From NCBI RefSeq assembly GCF_038396675.1, contig NC_088928.1, forward strand, positions 17,509,501 through 17,573,500: 64,000 nucleotides of DNA, read 5' to 3'. Under the pieces are notes generated by a model. The model searched no databases and was not told the origin of the DNA. It saw only the letters and a list, made by a program, of their open reading frames with translations. The position numbers were made by a program, and so were the translations under genes. Every line of letters starts with the position of its first letter. Within the stretch, counting starts at the first letter, position 1. Shown in pieces: positions 19,495 to 31,126 of this stretch. The DNA is from Hydra vulgaris (lineage: Eukaryota > Cnidaria > Hydrozoa > Anthoathecata > Hydridae).

Positions 19495-21060
19495 TCTTTT
19501 TTATTTTATTTTGTAGTATATATTTTGCTGAAGAGTTTCACGTAAAAAATATAAGACAATTTAAAAAACAGACTGGGACTCAAAGAGAATATTGGTGATG
19601 CAATGTCACCTAACTCTTTTCATTGAGCCTCTTAAAAAAATAGATATCGTAAAAAAGTTCTAATAAACTGCAGATATTAGTAGATGTAAAATTTCCAATT
19701 TAAATAACTCAAAGATTTATAATATATAAAACAATACATAAATAACTAAAAGAATAAACTAAAAGAATAAGTGTACAATTACTTCCTTCAAAGAATATAA
19801 AATAAAACTGTTTAGAAAAAATTCATCCGAATTATAAATCCTCAGAATTAAAAAAATGTGTTTTTTTATGCTTAAAACTTAAATGAGTTTAATGAATTTA
19901 CCGTAATATCTTTTTTAGAATTTTTTTTTTTGGAAATAATTCCATATCTTAGGTTCTTTTTAATGCTATTGAAAACTCTGTATATTTATTTAATTTCTAT
20001 GGCAATTTAAAGAAAATTGATTGATTTGCTCTTAGGAAATACTTTTCATTTATATTTTTTTTTAACTTACAAATAAAATTACCTGGAATGAGGTCATTTG
20101 TATATTTATACAAGAAAATTTGGTGAAGATAAATATTTATTTCATAAACATTTATCATTTTCATGTCTCTCATTATGGGTTAAGTGTGCCCCACTCGTAT
20201 TTTTCCGTATATAATTCTACACGCATGTTTTTGAATACTAAGTACTTTTTTAAGTTTTGTAGATTGCGTACTACCCCATGTAATATTTGCATAATTAATG
20301 AAACAATTAATTAAAGAGAAGCATGTTAATTTTAGACATAGCATATTAAAATAAGGACAAACTCAATGCATTATACCGAAGATTTTACTAACTTTTAACT
20401 GTAAATATTTAATATGGAGAAATCAAGATAAATGCTTGTCAGCAAGTATTCCTAAGAACTTTATAGTCTTCCTGTTTCACATATTTATTATTTAGAAATA
20501 GGTATAGTAATTTCAGTGGAAGGTTTAGTTCTCGCGACTTTTTATGATATAATGTATACTTTGTTTTTTTAACGTTTAATAAGAGTTTATTTGTTGTAAA
20601 CTAATCATTTATTTTATTAAATTTCGAGTGTATGTCTGCATAAAGTTGCTGGATATTATGTTTGAAAAGAAATAGATTTGTATCATCAGCAAACAAAATT
20701 TAGTTTAATTTGACTGATACATTTATTAAGTCGTTTATATAAACTAAAAATAAGAGAGGGCCTAATATTGATTCTTGTGGTACTCCACACTAAATTTTAA
20801 GAACTCCGTATTCCTTGTCTTGAACATACTGTTTTCTATCAGTAAGGTAACTGTTAATCCTATTGTAGTCCTTATTAGTTACCCCATAATACTCTAACTT
20901 TTCTAACAAGATTCAATGATCAACGGTGTCAAAAGCTTTAGATCAATAAGTATACGTTGGTAAATTTGTTTTCATTAAAGCCATTATTTATTTGATCAAC
21001 TAATTCAATAATTGCATGTTCAGTTAAATGATTCTTATGAAATCCAAATTGTTTTTGATA
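19495..21060 (-). mobile_element. CR1-like LINE, copy A (RT to 3' UTR)
   Basis: Read on the minus strand from 21060: QFGFHKNHLTEHAIIELVDQ, an AFDTVDH motif, CGVPQESILGPLLFLVYINDL, then LFADDTNLFLF with the catalytic FADD, followed by KINDWFTTNKLLLNVKKTKY and the C-terminal TWGSTQSTKLKK. Several frames are used and stops are frequent. The untranslated tail carries a GGCTC..TGAAAAGA...TGCATCACC stretch that is also present in copy B (34130-37600), so the two are one family. The 3' end has an A-rich tail near 19500. Confidence 0.8.
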
Positions 21061-21068
21061 GAGTAAAA

Positions 21069-21225
21069 TGGGGTAATTTCGCCACTAATTCTTTCAATTT
21101 AAATAATTTAGATTTAAAACAATCAATTTTTTTTTAATTGTTAATAATACTTTTATAAACTTTACATACTTTAATTTTTTTTTAAATAATTAGAACAGAA
21201 AAAATTGGATGGCGAAGTTACCCCA
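21069..21225. mobile_element. Small inverted-repeat element (TGGGGTAATTTCGCCA)
   Basis: The left end TGGGGTAATTTCGCCA and right end TGGCGAAGTTACCCCA are inverted repeats with one mismatch; the interior is AT-rich and non-coding. Similar (A)ACTTACCCC words at 36229-36930 may belong to a related family. Confidence 0.7.
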
Positions 21226-21363
21226 ATAAAATCTAGTTTGGGGAAATTTCACCTATGTTATTTACAACATAAATTTTTTTATTTTAAATTGTAAATCTTA
21301 AAAACACATTTACAATCAGTAAATTAAAAGAAATCTAAAAATGTTCAATAAGTTGGGGTATGG

Positions 21364-23869
21364 TAACCATGAGCGAGATCTCGTCTCGTTTCTCGTGAGA
21401 AATGGAACTTCTCGTGAGAAACGAGAAATAGAAAATTCTCGCGAGAAGTAGAATGAGACTTAAATATTATATTATTTTCCAAATTAAAAATTATTATAAT
21501 TTACAAAATGCCTAATAATTTGTTTTTTAATTAATTAATATTTTGACTCCGTGATTTTAATAAATCTAATTAAAAATTTAATTTGTTTTTGACAAAAACA
21601 AATTAAATTTTTAATTAGATTTTTAATTAGATTTTTTTATTAGATTTTAAAAAAAAATCTAATTAAAAAATTTTAATTAGATTTTAAATATTTTTAATTA
21701 GATTTTAAATACAAAAACTTTTTGTATAAAATGGTGCACTTTCGACTTAATTTCATTAGTTTGCCAGTGGAATTCAACTTGACACATATTGTTCATATTG
21801 AAAAGAAATATTCTTGCCTCGTTTCAACGATCAAAAATGTCACCAAGAAAAAACAAAATCTGGAGATGTTTTCAAAAAACAATTGACGGTGCTGAATGCA
21901 AGGCGTGCAAAAAGTCTTTGAAAACAAAAGATGGAAACACAAGCGGACTTAATCGTCACCTCGAAAAAAAACACAGCCAAGATTACGTTGAGTATACTGA
22001 AAAAACTGACGACTCTCTTCTTCCTCCTCCTAAGAAGAAAAAAACGAACATTGGTCGAAATGCTTGAAACAAAGTCCAAATATGACAAAGACAATTCCTT
22101 TCAAAAACAGTTTGACTCTGCAATGCTGGATTACTTTTGCACTGATCTGGCATCCTTTTCAGCAGTCGAAGGAAAAGGTTTCAAGAAATTGTTTGACATT
22201 GCAAACCCTAAACTGAGCCTTCATCACAGAACATTATATTTAAGAAAGCTTTCAATTCGGTCAAGAGAAGTTCAAGCTGGAATGAAGAGCATAATAACGG
22301 AGATGACGCCAAATCTAAAAAGTGCTGCATTTACTTCTGACCTTTGGACTTCTAGAGCTCAGAACAGCTACATCTCTTGGACTTTTCATGCTATTGACGA
22401 AAATTGGAGACTACATCACTGGACACCCCATGTGCAACAGTTCCCAGGCAGACACACAGGTATCTTAATTGAAGGAAAGCTGGATTCTTTCTTAGAAGAA
22501 CTAAATTTGCCTGCTGATTTGCCAATGTACTGCGTGAACGACCAGGCAAGAAACATGAAACTTGCAGTCAAATTGTCAAAGCGCCTTGACCAATACTTGT
22601 GCAACAATCATATTTTGCAATGTGCAGTTCGAGACTCATTTGGAATGACTGCTGGAATGAATGATGCGTTGCAAACATGCAAAGATTTGGCTTCTTTAAC
22701 TCACCAGTCAACAGTTGCAGCTGAGTTGCTTGAATCAGAATCAGACGCTCAAGGAATCAATTTTAGACAGTTACGTCAATCTGTTGACACAAGATGGAAT
22801 AGTGAACTGGATTGCATGGCTTCTGTCCTACATCTAAAGAGTGCAATTATCAGCTTATGTGCAAATGAAGATATTTTTTCTTCAAAGACCATCAGTGCAT
22901 CACAGTGGAAATCAATCGAGGGAGCAGTAGAAATTTTGGCACCACTTAAAGAAGCTACAGAAACGTGGTCAGCTGAGTCTATTTCAACAATTAACACTGT
23001 CGCCGATTCTCTTTATTTAATCCATGAAAAAATTGATCAATTTATTGAGACGGATGGAAAAAATGGCTACGGTGTCTTGTATGCAATAAATTTGAAAAGC
23101 TGCATTGAGAAAAGATTTCCTCTTTGTGACAATGGAAACTTATTGAGTGCTGCAGCAAACTACTTAAATCCTGCTTTAAAGGGACTTCACTTGAAGCTCT
23201 TCAAAAAATTTCAAACAACAAAAGAATGGTTAGTCTCACAGGTTAAGGATAATGTTGAGTGCCAATCTGTTGCCAGAGTTCTTTCAGCAGATTTGTCCCC
23301 TAATTCAAAACTGAAGCGCAAATTAAACGTCAGACTTGAAACACAAGAGCCAACATCTGAACTGAATCCTATTTTGAGCGAAATGTGCCAGTATGAATAT
23401 CTCCCTGATGCCAAAAAAGACTTTCCGATTCTTGATTGGCGGAAATTGCGTTCAAATACATTGCTAGAACTCTCTTCATTAGCTAGACAAATTTTAGCTA
23501 TTCCAGCAAGTTCAACTAAATCAGAGAGAGTTTTTAGCTCAGGTGGAAATGTCGTCCGATCATCCAGACACAACTTACACCCAGAAAAAGTAGAACAAAT
23601 CATCTTAATCAGAGAAAACATTGTCTTGTTGGAAAAGTTTGGCAAAAAAATTCTGAATTAATATTTGAAAAAGTTGTTTACATTTGATAAATGTCATTTG
23701 TGTCTATTTGTCAAAACCATGTTTTCATTTTTTTTTTTTACTTGGATTTTAATAAATTTGTTTTCAAAAATTGTTAAATTTCTCGTCTCGTTCTCAGTCT
23801 CACGAGAAGTACTAACTTCTCGTCTCGGTCTCGTCTCGGTTTGAAAAAACCTAGTCTCGCTCATGGTTA
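21364..23869 (+). mobile_element. hAT transposon, nearly complete, 8-bp duplication
   Basis: Both sides carry the same octamer GGGTATGG (21356-21363 and 23870-23877). The ends are inverted repeats, TAACCATGAGCGAGA being identical in both. Subterminal regions are full of TCTCGTCTCG-like words, probably transposase binding sites. Length 2506 bp. It lies just upstream of a LINE fragment whose coding part starts near 23960. Perfect duplication and a single coding frameshift indicate a young insertion. Confidence 0.93.
21837..23661 (+). pseudogene. hAT transposase with BED finger, one frameshift
   Basis: ATG at 21837 starts a BED-type zinc finger (MSPRKNKIWRCF ... ECKACKKS ... GNTSGLNRHLEKKH). 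A one-base shift in the AAGAAGAAAAAAA region near 22032-22044 moves to the long frame, which stays open to 23661. The catalytic core shows AAFTSDLWTSRAQNSYIS, YCVNDQARNMKLA, CNNHILQCAV and SVDTRWNSELDCM. The hAT dimerisation region is near the end (LARQILAIPASSTKSERVFS then SGGNVVRSSRHNL). About 590 residues in all. The initial part of the long frame, before the shift, is a shadow of the finger frame. If the A-run indel is an assembly error, the gene may be intact. Confidence 0.9.
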
Positions 23870-23959
23870 GGGTATGGCCATCGATACCGAGAGGTATCGG
23901 GGCATGTCCTCCTCTCCACCTTTTTTACTTATTTCTTTTCTTTTTTCTTTTTTAGAAAT

Positions 23960-24740
23960 GTAGAACATTTTGAAAGCCGTGAAGACAGTCCTGGGAGGTC
24001 CTAGTTCTATACTGTCTCCTGATAATTTAAAGTTCCTATACTTCTCGTTCATACAAAGCTACTACATATACGCTAATGTTGCATGGGCGAGTACTCATAA
24101 ATCCAAACTAACCACACTATATCGAAAACAAGAACATGCTGCAAAAATAGTTGTTAATAAGGATAGACTCTTGCATGCTGAGCCACTTTTAAAAAATTTG
24201 AAAGCATTAAATGTGTATGAAATCAATAATTCCAAAATTGGTTATTTATGCTCAAATATAAATTTAGACTTTTTCCTTCTCACTTTTCAAAGAATTTCTT
24301 CCAAAATAGCAAAAATAGATACCATACCAGAGAAACGGGAGACTTCAACGTACCTTTTAAAAAAACTAATCTCTCGCGCTTTTCCATTTCAAACCGTGGT
24401 CCTTGTCTATTTAACAAATTAATCTCCAAAAATGCTCAACTGGAAAAATCGAATAACTTAAATGCTCTGAAAATGTTATTAAAAGATCTGATTTTAAACA
24501 CTAACAACTTTATGAATTTTTATTAACCCCAAAACATTTAAAACTATGTATAAAACTAACTTTGTTTCGAAACCAATGTAAACTTTTATAACTCTAAAAA
24601 CTCTAAATAACTCAAAAACAACAATAACAAAAAAACAAAAATAAATATTTGGCTTATTTATCAACACTTAAACGAATATATATTACCTATTTAGCAAATC
24701 GTGTACCTACTTATATTTATGTGTATTGAAATAAAATTAA
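23960..24740 (+). mobile_element. CR1/L2-like LINE 3' end
   Basis: The frame gives SSILSPDNLKFLYFSFIQSY then YIYANVAWASTHKSKLTTLY and KQEHAAKIVVNKDRLLHAEP, followed after a frameshift near 24248 by NRYHTRETGDFNVPFKKTNL, SRFSISNRGPCLFNKLIS and a final Leu-rich helix to a stop at 24526. This is the complete post-RT end of a CR1/L2-like ORF2 with one frameshift; an AT-rich 3' region follows. Upstream RT motifs are missing; the hAT element lies immediately 5'. Confidence 0.8.
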
Positions 24741-25044
24741 AAACTTCTTTTTGTCTGCATTCTTTGTTTTTTACATTTTTATTTTCTTTCTGCCAAAACT
24801 GATAACATTTTTTTTGAAATATAAACTTATTTTAACGCAAAGCGGTTTCTTGATGACAAGACCATCCGTCTTCTGCAAGTTTTCCCGCGTTCTTTGAAGT
24901 AATTTCTAATACTTCATAGTTTTATTTTATATATTTTTTGTATAACGTAACTTTGTGATTTCTTTTTAATTTTACTTACTCTGTAAAGATTCTATTATAT
25001 ATTATGAATTTGTAAAGATTAAAAGAACAAAAAAATTAACAAAA

Positions 25045-25205
25045 AGACGAGTTCAGCTCATTAGAGAGCATCATAACCCGCTTTGCAGACCAAGTGTAAG
25101 TGATTTTAAGAAGAACGAAGGAATTAGAGTGAAAGTCAGAAGAAGTCGAGTTAGAAAAATAGCATAGAGAAAGTGGGCAGATATTGCACTAGATGTTAGA
25201 ATGCG
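25045..25205 (+). repeat. Dispersed hairpin-ended repeat, copy 2 (partial)
   Basis: Matches the 3' two-thirds of the copy at 190-445, ending in the TTGCAC...GCGCAA hairpin. The A/T-rich repeat shared with 2340-2540 follows it at 25280-25500. Confidence 0.7.
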
Positions 25206-25279
25206 CAATATTAATTTTAATATATTAATTTTATTTTTTATTACAAAATAATAAATATTTACAATTTTTTTAAAAATTA

Positions 25280-25500
25280 CATTAACTCAGGTTTTATATC
25301 GTTTTACAATACATAACTTTTACAAATGTTCATTTATATATACTTTTTCTATTTTTTATTTATTTTATTATATATTTTTTATGTTTTTGATTTTTATATT
25401 TTTTTGTGTTTTTCGATTTTATATTTTTTTTTGGTTTTTCGATTTTATATTTTCTTGTATTTAATTTTCCAGCCGTGTGCGGATAGAAATTAAGAGTTTA
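25280..25500 (+). repeat. T-rich dispersed repeat
   Basis: The plus-strand counterpart of 2340-2540, beginning with the shared CATTAACTCAGGTTTTATA. Confidence 0.6.
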
Positions 25501-25639
25501 GATAAAGTTACGAGAGGAGAATAATCAACATAGGTTAAAGAAAGTTTTTTAAATAAATTTAAAAAACTTATCAAATCACATTTGTTAATTATAACATTAT
25601 TTAAATTTTTGATATGCAGCGATATGTTTAAAATTGGTA

Positions 25640-25895
25640 TGGTGGTTTATTCTCCTCCAGCTAATTGCCATACGGAGACCACTATACCATGGCACGCAGA
25701 GACATGTTCAGCCCCTAGTAGGGGAGCGTCATTACCGCTCTACGGCCAAGAGTAGAGTGAGTTTTGGAAGAACGAAGATATGTTAGAATGAAAGATAGAA
25801 GAAGTCGGGTTAGAAAGATAGCATAAAGAAAAGCGGACAGAAATTGCACACGATGTTAGAGGGTGCAATCGGTGGAAAACATGCTGAAATTAGGT
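25640..25895 (+). repeat. Dispersed hairpin-ended repeat, copy 3 (full)
   Basis: Full-length relative of copy 1, from GGTGGTTTATTCTCCTCCAG to the TTGCACACGATGTTAGAGGG hairpin. The best reference copy in the window. Confidence 0.8.
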
Positions 25896-26524
25896 TAACC
25901 TAATGACAGCAATTTCACGTATAAATTAATTTTAATTAATACGTAACATCCATATATATAGCGATATGTTTAAAATTCTTAATTGTTACTTTCTGATGGC
26001 ATACGCCAAGGCTAATTGATTCAGCCGGAGTAAAGTGTACTTACAATGATTGAGGGTTTAGGTTCAGGCAGTCTTATTTCTCTAAAATATTTTCTAAAAC
26101 TTTTTTTTACATAACCACTATCTTCTTATAATTAAATTTTTATTTTACGCGGATTAATTTTGTGACACGTGACATTTTCACACAATGAAAACGGATACAC
26201 GTGGTAAACCCCAACTATTATAGAAACATTGATATACTGATTAAACGTTAAAATCAAAACAAAAAAAATACTGAATTAGACAAATAATAGCTAAACGCTG
26301 AGTTTGTTTTGGCTTTAACAAGCACAAAATTGCTTTGAAAAGTCTCTTTTCTTCGTTCGAGTCATTTATAAAAAGGTCTATTCTTGCAGAGCATTTGCAG
26401 AGAAAAACCCTAAAAAAGTTTTGTAAAACTAAATATAATTCCGCGAAAAAGAAAGTTCTAGGAATCATTAAATCATTCAACTTTAATATTTTAAATATTT
26501 TCACATCACATCAAATTATTTTAA
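25896..26524. promoter_or_regulatory. Upstream region of the alpha-kinase gene
   Basis: This interval lies between repeat copy 3 and the kinase start codon. It contains no competing gene; the open frames on both strands look incidental. CACGTGACA near 26166 and ACACGTGG near 26196 are E-box-like CACGTG sites about 330-360 bases before the ATG. I cannot identify a TATA box or start site with confidence. Confidence 0.3.
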
Positions 26525-27100
26525 ATGGGCAGTTATAGTTCACACGAGACTTGGCTATCTGTAAACTCTGATATTAACGATGGAGAATGTTACTCCGCTA
26601 AGTTTGAAAGCGAGTATTTTTCTGAAGGCGCATGTCGTTATGCATTTTTAGGTTTTCTATCGGGAAATGGAAAAAGAAATGGTCAGAAATGCGTGGCAAA
26701 AGTCTTTAAAAAACAATATGCTAAAAACTTCATTATGTGGGCACCAGATCTAGCTGCAAGTAAGAAAGCAAATGGTTTCGCTCAAGAGTTCCACAGAAAT
26801 TATGCCCACATAATCAAGTATTTTATTCAGGGAAATATAGAAATAGAATTTTTGATTCCGCTTATTGCTAAGATGGAAACAGTATCTAGCTTTATGCTTT
26901 TATAGGTTATTCCAACAGGTTCTGATGATAGATTTGTTAAACCAAATACGTATGTTGCAATTGAACCATTCATTGCAGGTAATTATGACAAGTTTAATTC
27001 GAATGGAGGTTATGAACAGAATATGCACGAGTTACTGACAGCATTTTGTCATTGGACTTGGTACATTAGCGGACACAAGTATATGGTTTGCGATCTTCAG
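26525..27100 (+). CDS. Alpha-kinase domain, exon 1
   Basis: The frame opens at ATG 26525 in a favourable context (AAATGG) and runs 192 codons to consensus donor CAG|GTAAGT at 27101. Alpha-kinase hallmarks in order: SEGACRYAFLGF (nucleotide-binding segment), KCVAKVFKK (the ATP-contacting Lys), ANGFAQEFHRNY, TYVAIEPFIAGNYDKFNSNG and GHKYMVCDLQ, the last being the start of the conserved DLQG motif. Alpha-kinases phosphorylate Ser/Thr and are structurally distinct from ordinary kinases (MHCK, eEF2K, TRPM7). TAG at 26903-26905 interrupts the frame after FMLL and the same frame resumes VIPTGSDDRF. Either the copy is inactivated, or the 24-nt GT...AG stretch 26882-26905, which is phase 0, is removed. 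No regulatory domain is visible. Confidence 0.85.
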
Positions 27101-27852
27101 GTAAGTGTAACTTAAAAGACAAATAAAGGAGACTGTTTTACAAGTAAAAACGTTTTTTTTTTTTGTTTTTTTTTAGTACATATATATTTTAGAACTACAA
27201 CATAATTTTTAAAAATAAAGTAAAATATAGTTATAAAATATAATTTTTGAAATGGTTACAAAGTAACCATTCAAAATTAACTTATTGATGGTATAGATAT
27301 ATCAAAAGATAAATATCGTAAGCATAAAGTCTAAAATAAACAAAGTAAGTATCCAAGAAACAGTCGTAACAAATTCGATATAAAATGATATAAATATAAT
27401 AAGATGATACGACAACAACATAATATTAGCATACAGAGCTCCGATAAATATCTCTATATTATTACAAATAAATTATTTCACTATATATGTAAACTTTTGC
27501 ATTTTATGATATGTTTTAAAAAGCAATAATTTATCAAACTGTTTTAAATATTATTAGAAAAAGTTAGATTGGAGTTACTTATACATAGTCATAGGTAGCT
27601 CACAGAAGACTGGAAACTAGTCTTGTCATCGAGTACCTTTATACTAGCCGTGCAATACACTTAAGCATGTCAGTTCACTTTGTAATTGATGTATATATCA
27701 ACTAGAAAATTTTTTTTTTCAATGTTAGATTACATTTTTGTTTTGGTTTAGGTTTTTTTTTTTGAATGAAAGTAGTTTAAAAAAGTTCTTTATAATTATT
27801 TAATTTAATAATTAGATTTTTTAATTTTGTTTTCAAAGAGTTTTCATAATTT

Positions 27853-27913
27853 AAATTTATCAGTGATTCGTTGTTAAACACTATCTATCTAACAACAAAT
27901 CACTGATAAATTT
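27853..27913. repeat. 61-bp palindrome
   Basis: 24-base arms beginning AAATTTATCAGTGATT differ at one position and enclose about 13 bases. No coding sequence surrounds it. Confidence 0.9.
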
Positions 27914-28109
27914 CATACTATCATAGTATTCTATTGCATAAACCTCGATATGAAATAGAGAATCGTAAAAAGTTTTTTGTTTCAATTGGTAATTTAAATT
28001 TTCCAGACGCTTGTATTATATTTGTTCTAATTTTTTTTCAAAAAAGTTTGTCATAAAATGCTCCGGCACCAGACCTAGTTTCTATTTAAACATGAACAAT
28101 ATATTTTGA

Positions 28110-28300
28110 TAAATTTTTGTTTAAAAGATATTAAGTGCTTTCATTTGTTTCAATAAAGGCTGAGCGTGAGTAAATTTGTCTTTGTTGTAAACAAGTCTCA
28201 AGGCTTGTTTTTGACGTATATATATAACGGTTCTAGCTTTGATTTGTGAGTACTGTTCCGTGCTAAATCGACATACATTAGGTAGCTGTGTATAAAAGAA
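28110..28300 (-). mobile_element. LINE RT C-terminal fragment
   Basis: The minus-strand frame encodes a RQK-A-L-RLVYNKDKFTHAQPL-like block closely related to 17660-17952, so both come from the same LINE family. Confidence 0.6.
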
Positions 28301-29223
28301 AAGTAAATAAATTTGGGATTATTTTGTGACAACAAAATTATTTCCTTCATAATGTCCCATATTTTTTTTACATCTTCATTTGATTTTCGTATTTATAATA
28401 AGGAATAACAAGATTTTAAGATTTGTTTTTAACTTTTTCAAATAAATTTTTGTATTGTTTGTAAATAGATAAATTGGGTTCAGTTCTATTTTTTATATAT
28501 TAGGCGTTAAGTTTTTGTTTGCTGTTTTGCGAATTTTTTTTTGTGATCCATGGACAATTTAGATATTTTTGTCTATAATATATATCACTGTGTCTATAAT
28601 AAGTCTATAATATATATCACTGTGGTGCCTCAAAAAACACCTTAGGAAATAAGCCAAACAAAAAATACTTAAAATAAAAAAGTAAATATGTTTATTATTA
28701 ACAGTTTTCATAAGTTCCTGAGTAAGATACAAACCATAAACAGCATTCCTATTATTTGTAACACGTCATAAATGCATAATGTGATAAAAGTTAGTATGAT
28801 TGAAAATTTTGTCATACTTTTTTTTCAAACACCTTTAAACTATACATGAATACATGTAGAAAATTGATCTTTCAGAATTTTGGTTTTACCAATGTGTCAT
28901 CAATCTAATAGTTAAGTTTTGTTGAATAAAATGCTTTTGTAAAATTCTCCTTAATTAGCAGCTTCAATAATCTGTCCAATTTCTATATCCGTCAGCTGTT
29001 TTATAAATTTTTAAATGTGTCCATATTAATCTTTTTTTAAACATTTTGCTTATATAAAAGTGTATATATAAACATACCTTTTATGTTCTAGATATCTCAC
29101 TGCCATATTATAAATTTTAAATTTAAAATAAAGAAAAAATGTATGTGTTTTAGCAAGTGTGGCTTTTTTTTTACCCCATCGTATGTAAACCATATCTAGG
29201 TATATATTTTATATTGAAAATAA

Positions 29224-29482
29224 CCCAGCAAACATTCTATATAAGCATTTTGAACATTTCACAGTAGTTTTGCAAATCAGTTACTTAGTGGACCATTAGT
29301 GGCAACCGCAAAAAGTGGCTAGTCGATGACTTGCCACTATTAAGATTTCGGAAAGATTTTGGCTGGCCATTTATAGCGACTGCCACTAATAATTCATTAA
29401 GTAACCATTGAGCAAAACTCAAAATAACCGTTCAAAAATGCCTATATAGGTCCACTGCGAATCCATCAAAACATTGTTTATT
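29224..29482. mobile_element. TIR element, CCCAGCAAACA family, right end degenerate
   Basis: The left end CCCAGCAAACATTCTATATA and the right end (ATATAGG.....AAAACATTGTTTATTTGG) are inverted relatives, but the last 10 right-end bases have diverged. The interior shares CTTAGTGGACCATTAGTGGC with the next element and contains nested inverted segments (GTGGCAACCGC and GCGACTGCCAC). Confidence 0.7.
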
Positions 29483-29533
29483 TGGAATTTGATTTTCAAC
29501 TCAACTAATTCAACAGTCTGATATCAAAGGCTA

Positions 29534-29815
29534 CCCAGCAAACATTGTTTTAGAGGATTAGCAGTGGACCTGCATAGACATTTTGAGCGGTTCATTGGAG
29601 TTTTGCTCATCGGTTACTAAGTGCACCATTAGTGAAAGCCGCTATAAATGAGCATTGCATAGCTTTCCAACATGTTAATAGTGGCGAGTCATCGTTTAAC
29701 CACTTTTGGCGTCTGCTACTAATGGTCACTAGTTAACCAATAAGCAAAACTAAAGTGGACCACTAGAAATGTCTATAAAGGTCCACTGAAATTCCGCTAT
29801 AGAATGTTTGCTGGG
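29534..29815. mobile_element. TIR element, CCCAGCAAACA family, intact ends
   Basis: Ends CCCAGCAAACATTG and, reverse-complemented, CCCAGCAAACATTC, each flanked by TA (29532-29533 and 29816-29817). 282 bp, largely palindromic, non-coding. The TA duplication suggests mobilisation by a Tc1/mariner-type transposase. Confidence 0.85.
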
Positions 29816-29824
29816 TATGTTTTA

Positions 29825-30047
29825 GAGATCGATATGTTTCTGCACATATTCTGCAATGCAGAATTCATCAACTTTGCTTTCATTTAAACTATTCAAAACT
29901 GGGACATTTTTTAGTTTTCCTTCCTTGTTGAGATTCAGAATAAGTGTAAAAAACAGACTCTCTGTAATAAATCCAAAATTTTCACGTATTGGAAGATCTT
30001 CCCTAGACCTCGCTGAGAGTTCTTCTATGTTTTTGAATACTGTTAAA
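29825..30047 (-). CDS. Unidentified terminal exon on the minus strand
   Basis: After an acceptor-like AACTTTAACAG, a frame of about 73 codons stays open to TAA at 29825-29827. It contains FKNIEELSARSREDLPIREN, FGFITESLFFTLILNLNKEG, KLKNVPVLNSLNESKVDEF and CIAEYVQKHIDL. Composition is protein-like (mixed, helical, no low complexity). I do not recognise the family. It lies antisense within the alpha-kinase intron, and no upstream exon is visible because a mariner copy and a hAT follow at higher coordinates. It may be a retained exon of a host gene or part of an unknown element. Confidence 0.4.
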
Positions 30048-30269
30048 GTTCATTTATATTAAATTTCATATTTAATCATTTGTTGTAAAGACGTATATAA
30101 CTGTCATTCCCCCCTCACCCCATTTTATTTCACTTCTTTTCAAAGTCTGTTATACGTTTTTTAGTTAACTATTATATTTAGACTTAATTTAGTTAACTTC
30201 AATATTTAATATTTACTCGCATTTTTTTTTGGACAACAGTTTTTTGATTAATTTTGTGGTGCAACAAGC

Positions 30270-31080
30270 CAAAATTGACAAAATTAATTAATGTCTGTCA
30301 CAATTTTTCCTTTCTTTCGCAACTTACGTTTCATTTTTGCCAAAATATTTCAATTGGACGAAGTTGCGGCACATTTGCTGGATTCATGTTTTTTGGGACA
30401 AAATCAACTCTATTTTGTTTGCGCCATTCAATTACACTTTTTAAGTAATAGCAAAATGCCAAATCAGCCGGAAAATGTGTGGATCATCATATTTTTAGGA
30501 TCAGAGACAAGAGTCGTTTTTTTTAAATATTCTTACATGTAAACACTGCAGTTTATGTTTTCGTTCGTAAAAAATGGGTGAGTTTTGAAACCATATGAGC
30601 AGATGGTTTTTCCATTCCTAAATTTTCTTAGAAAATTTTTTGATTTTAATGGTTTATACCATAAGACCAGGGTTTTTTCCTATTGGAGTTGTATAAAATT
30701 GCTGGCATGGGAGCATCAAACAGTAAAGTTTGCAGTAGATTTCATCATCTATTATAATGTACTTTTAATCTTCTTGGAATTTTTCCCGCAACAATTTTCG
30801 ACCACGTTTTTGGCCTTTGCTGAATTGCTGTTGGGATCTTCGAGGGTGTTTCTATTTTTTGTATGTTTTGTAGCCATATCACATTTTGATTTCTTGAATT
30901 GTAGATTTGGGAATACCCAGGTTTTTTTTTTCGATATCCCAAACAGAATACTCAGGATTGGCATCAATACACCTAATCACTTTTTGATCAAGTTTTAAAT
31001 TTTACCCCTTTTTCTTGGTTTCTCGACTTTCTTTCCAATCTGAGACCTTCACTTCATTATTTGATAATATGACTGACGGT
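30270..31080 (-). pseudogene. Tc1/mariner-like transposase, DD37E type, decayed
   Basis: Minus-strand frames broken by shifts give, in order, LDQKVIRCIDANPEYSVWDI with LGIPKSTIQEIK (helix-turn-helix region), IIDDEIYCK (first catalytic Asp), and a well-kept block FPADLAFCYYLKSVIEWRKQ, NRVDFVPKNMNPANVPQLRP and IEIFWQK. Between the Asp of PADLA and the Glu of RPIE there are 37 residues. Multiple frameshifts make it inactive. Confidence 0.7.
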
Positions 31081-31126
31081 TTTCCTTTAAACTTTATACT
31101 TTTTTCCAAGCAAACATTACAACTTT

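Noticed and set aside
23211..23645. Minus-strand 144-codon frame
   Set aside because: Shadow of the hAT transposase on the plus strand.
26760..26905. A 146-nt intron from the GTAAGA at 26760 to the TAG at 26905 in the kinase
   Set aside because: The join would shift the reading frame and remove conserved alpha-kinase sequence (ANGFAQEFH...).
30585..30998. Plus-strand 137-codon hydrophobic frame as a membrane protein
   Set aside because: Antisense of the decayed DD37E transposase, whose motifs are clear on the minus strand.
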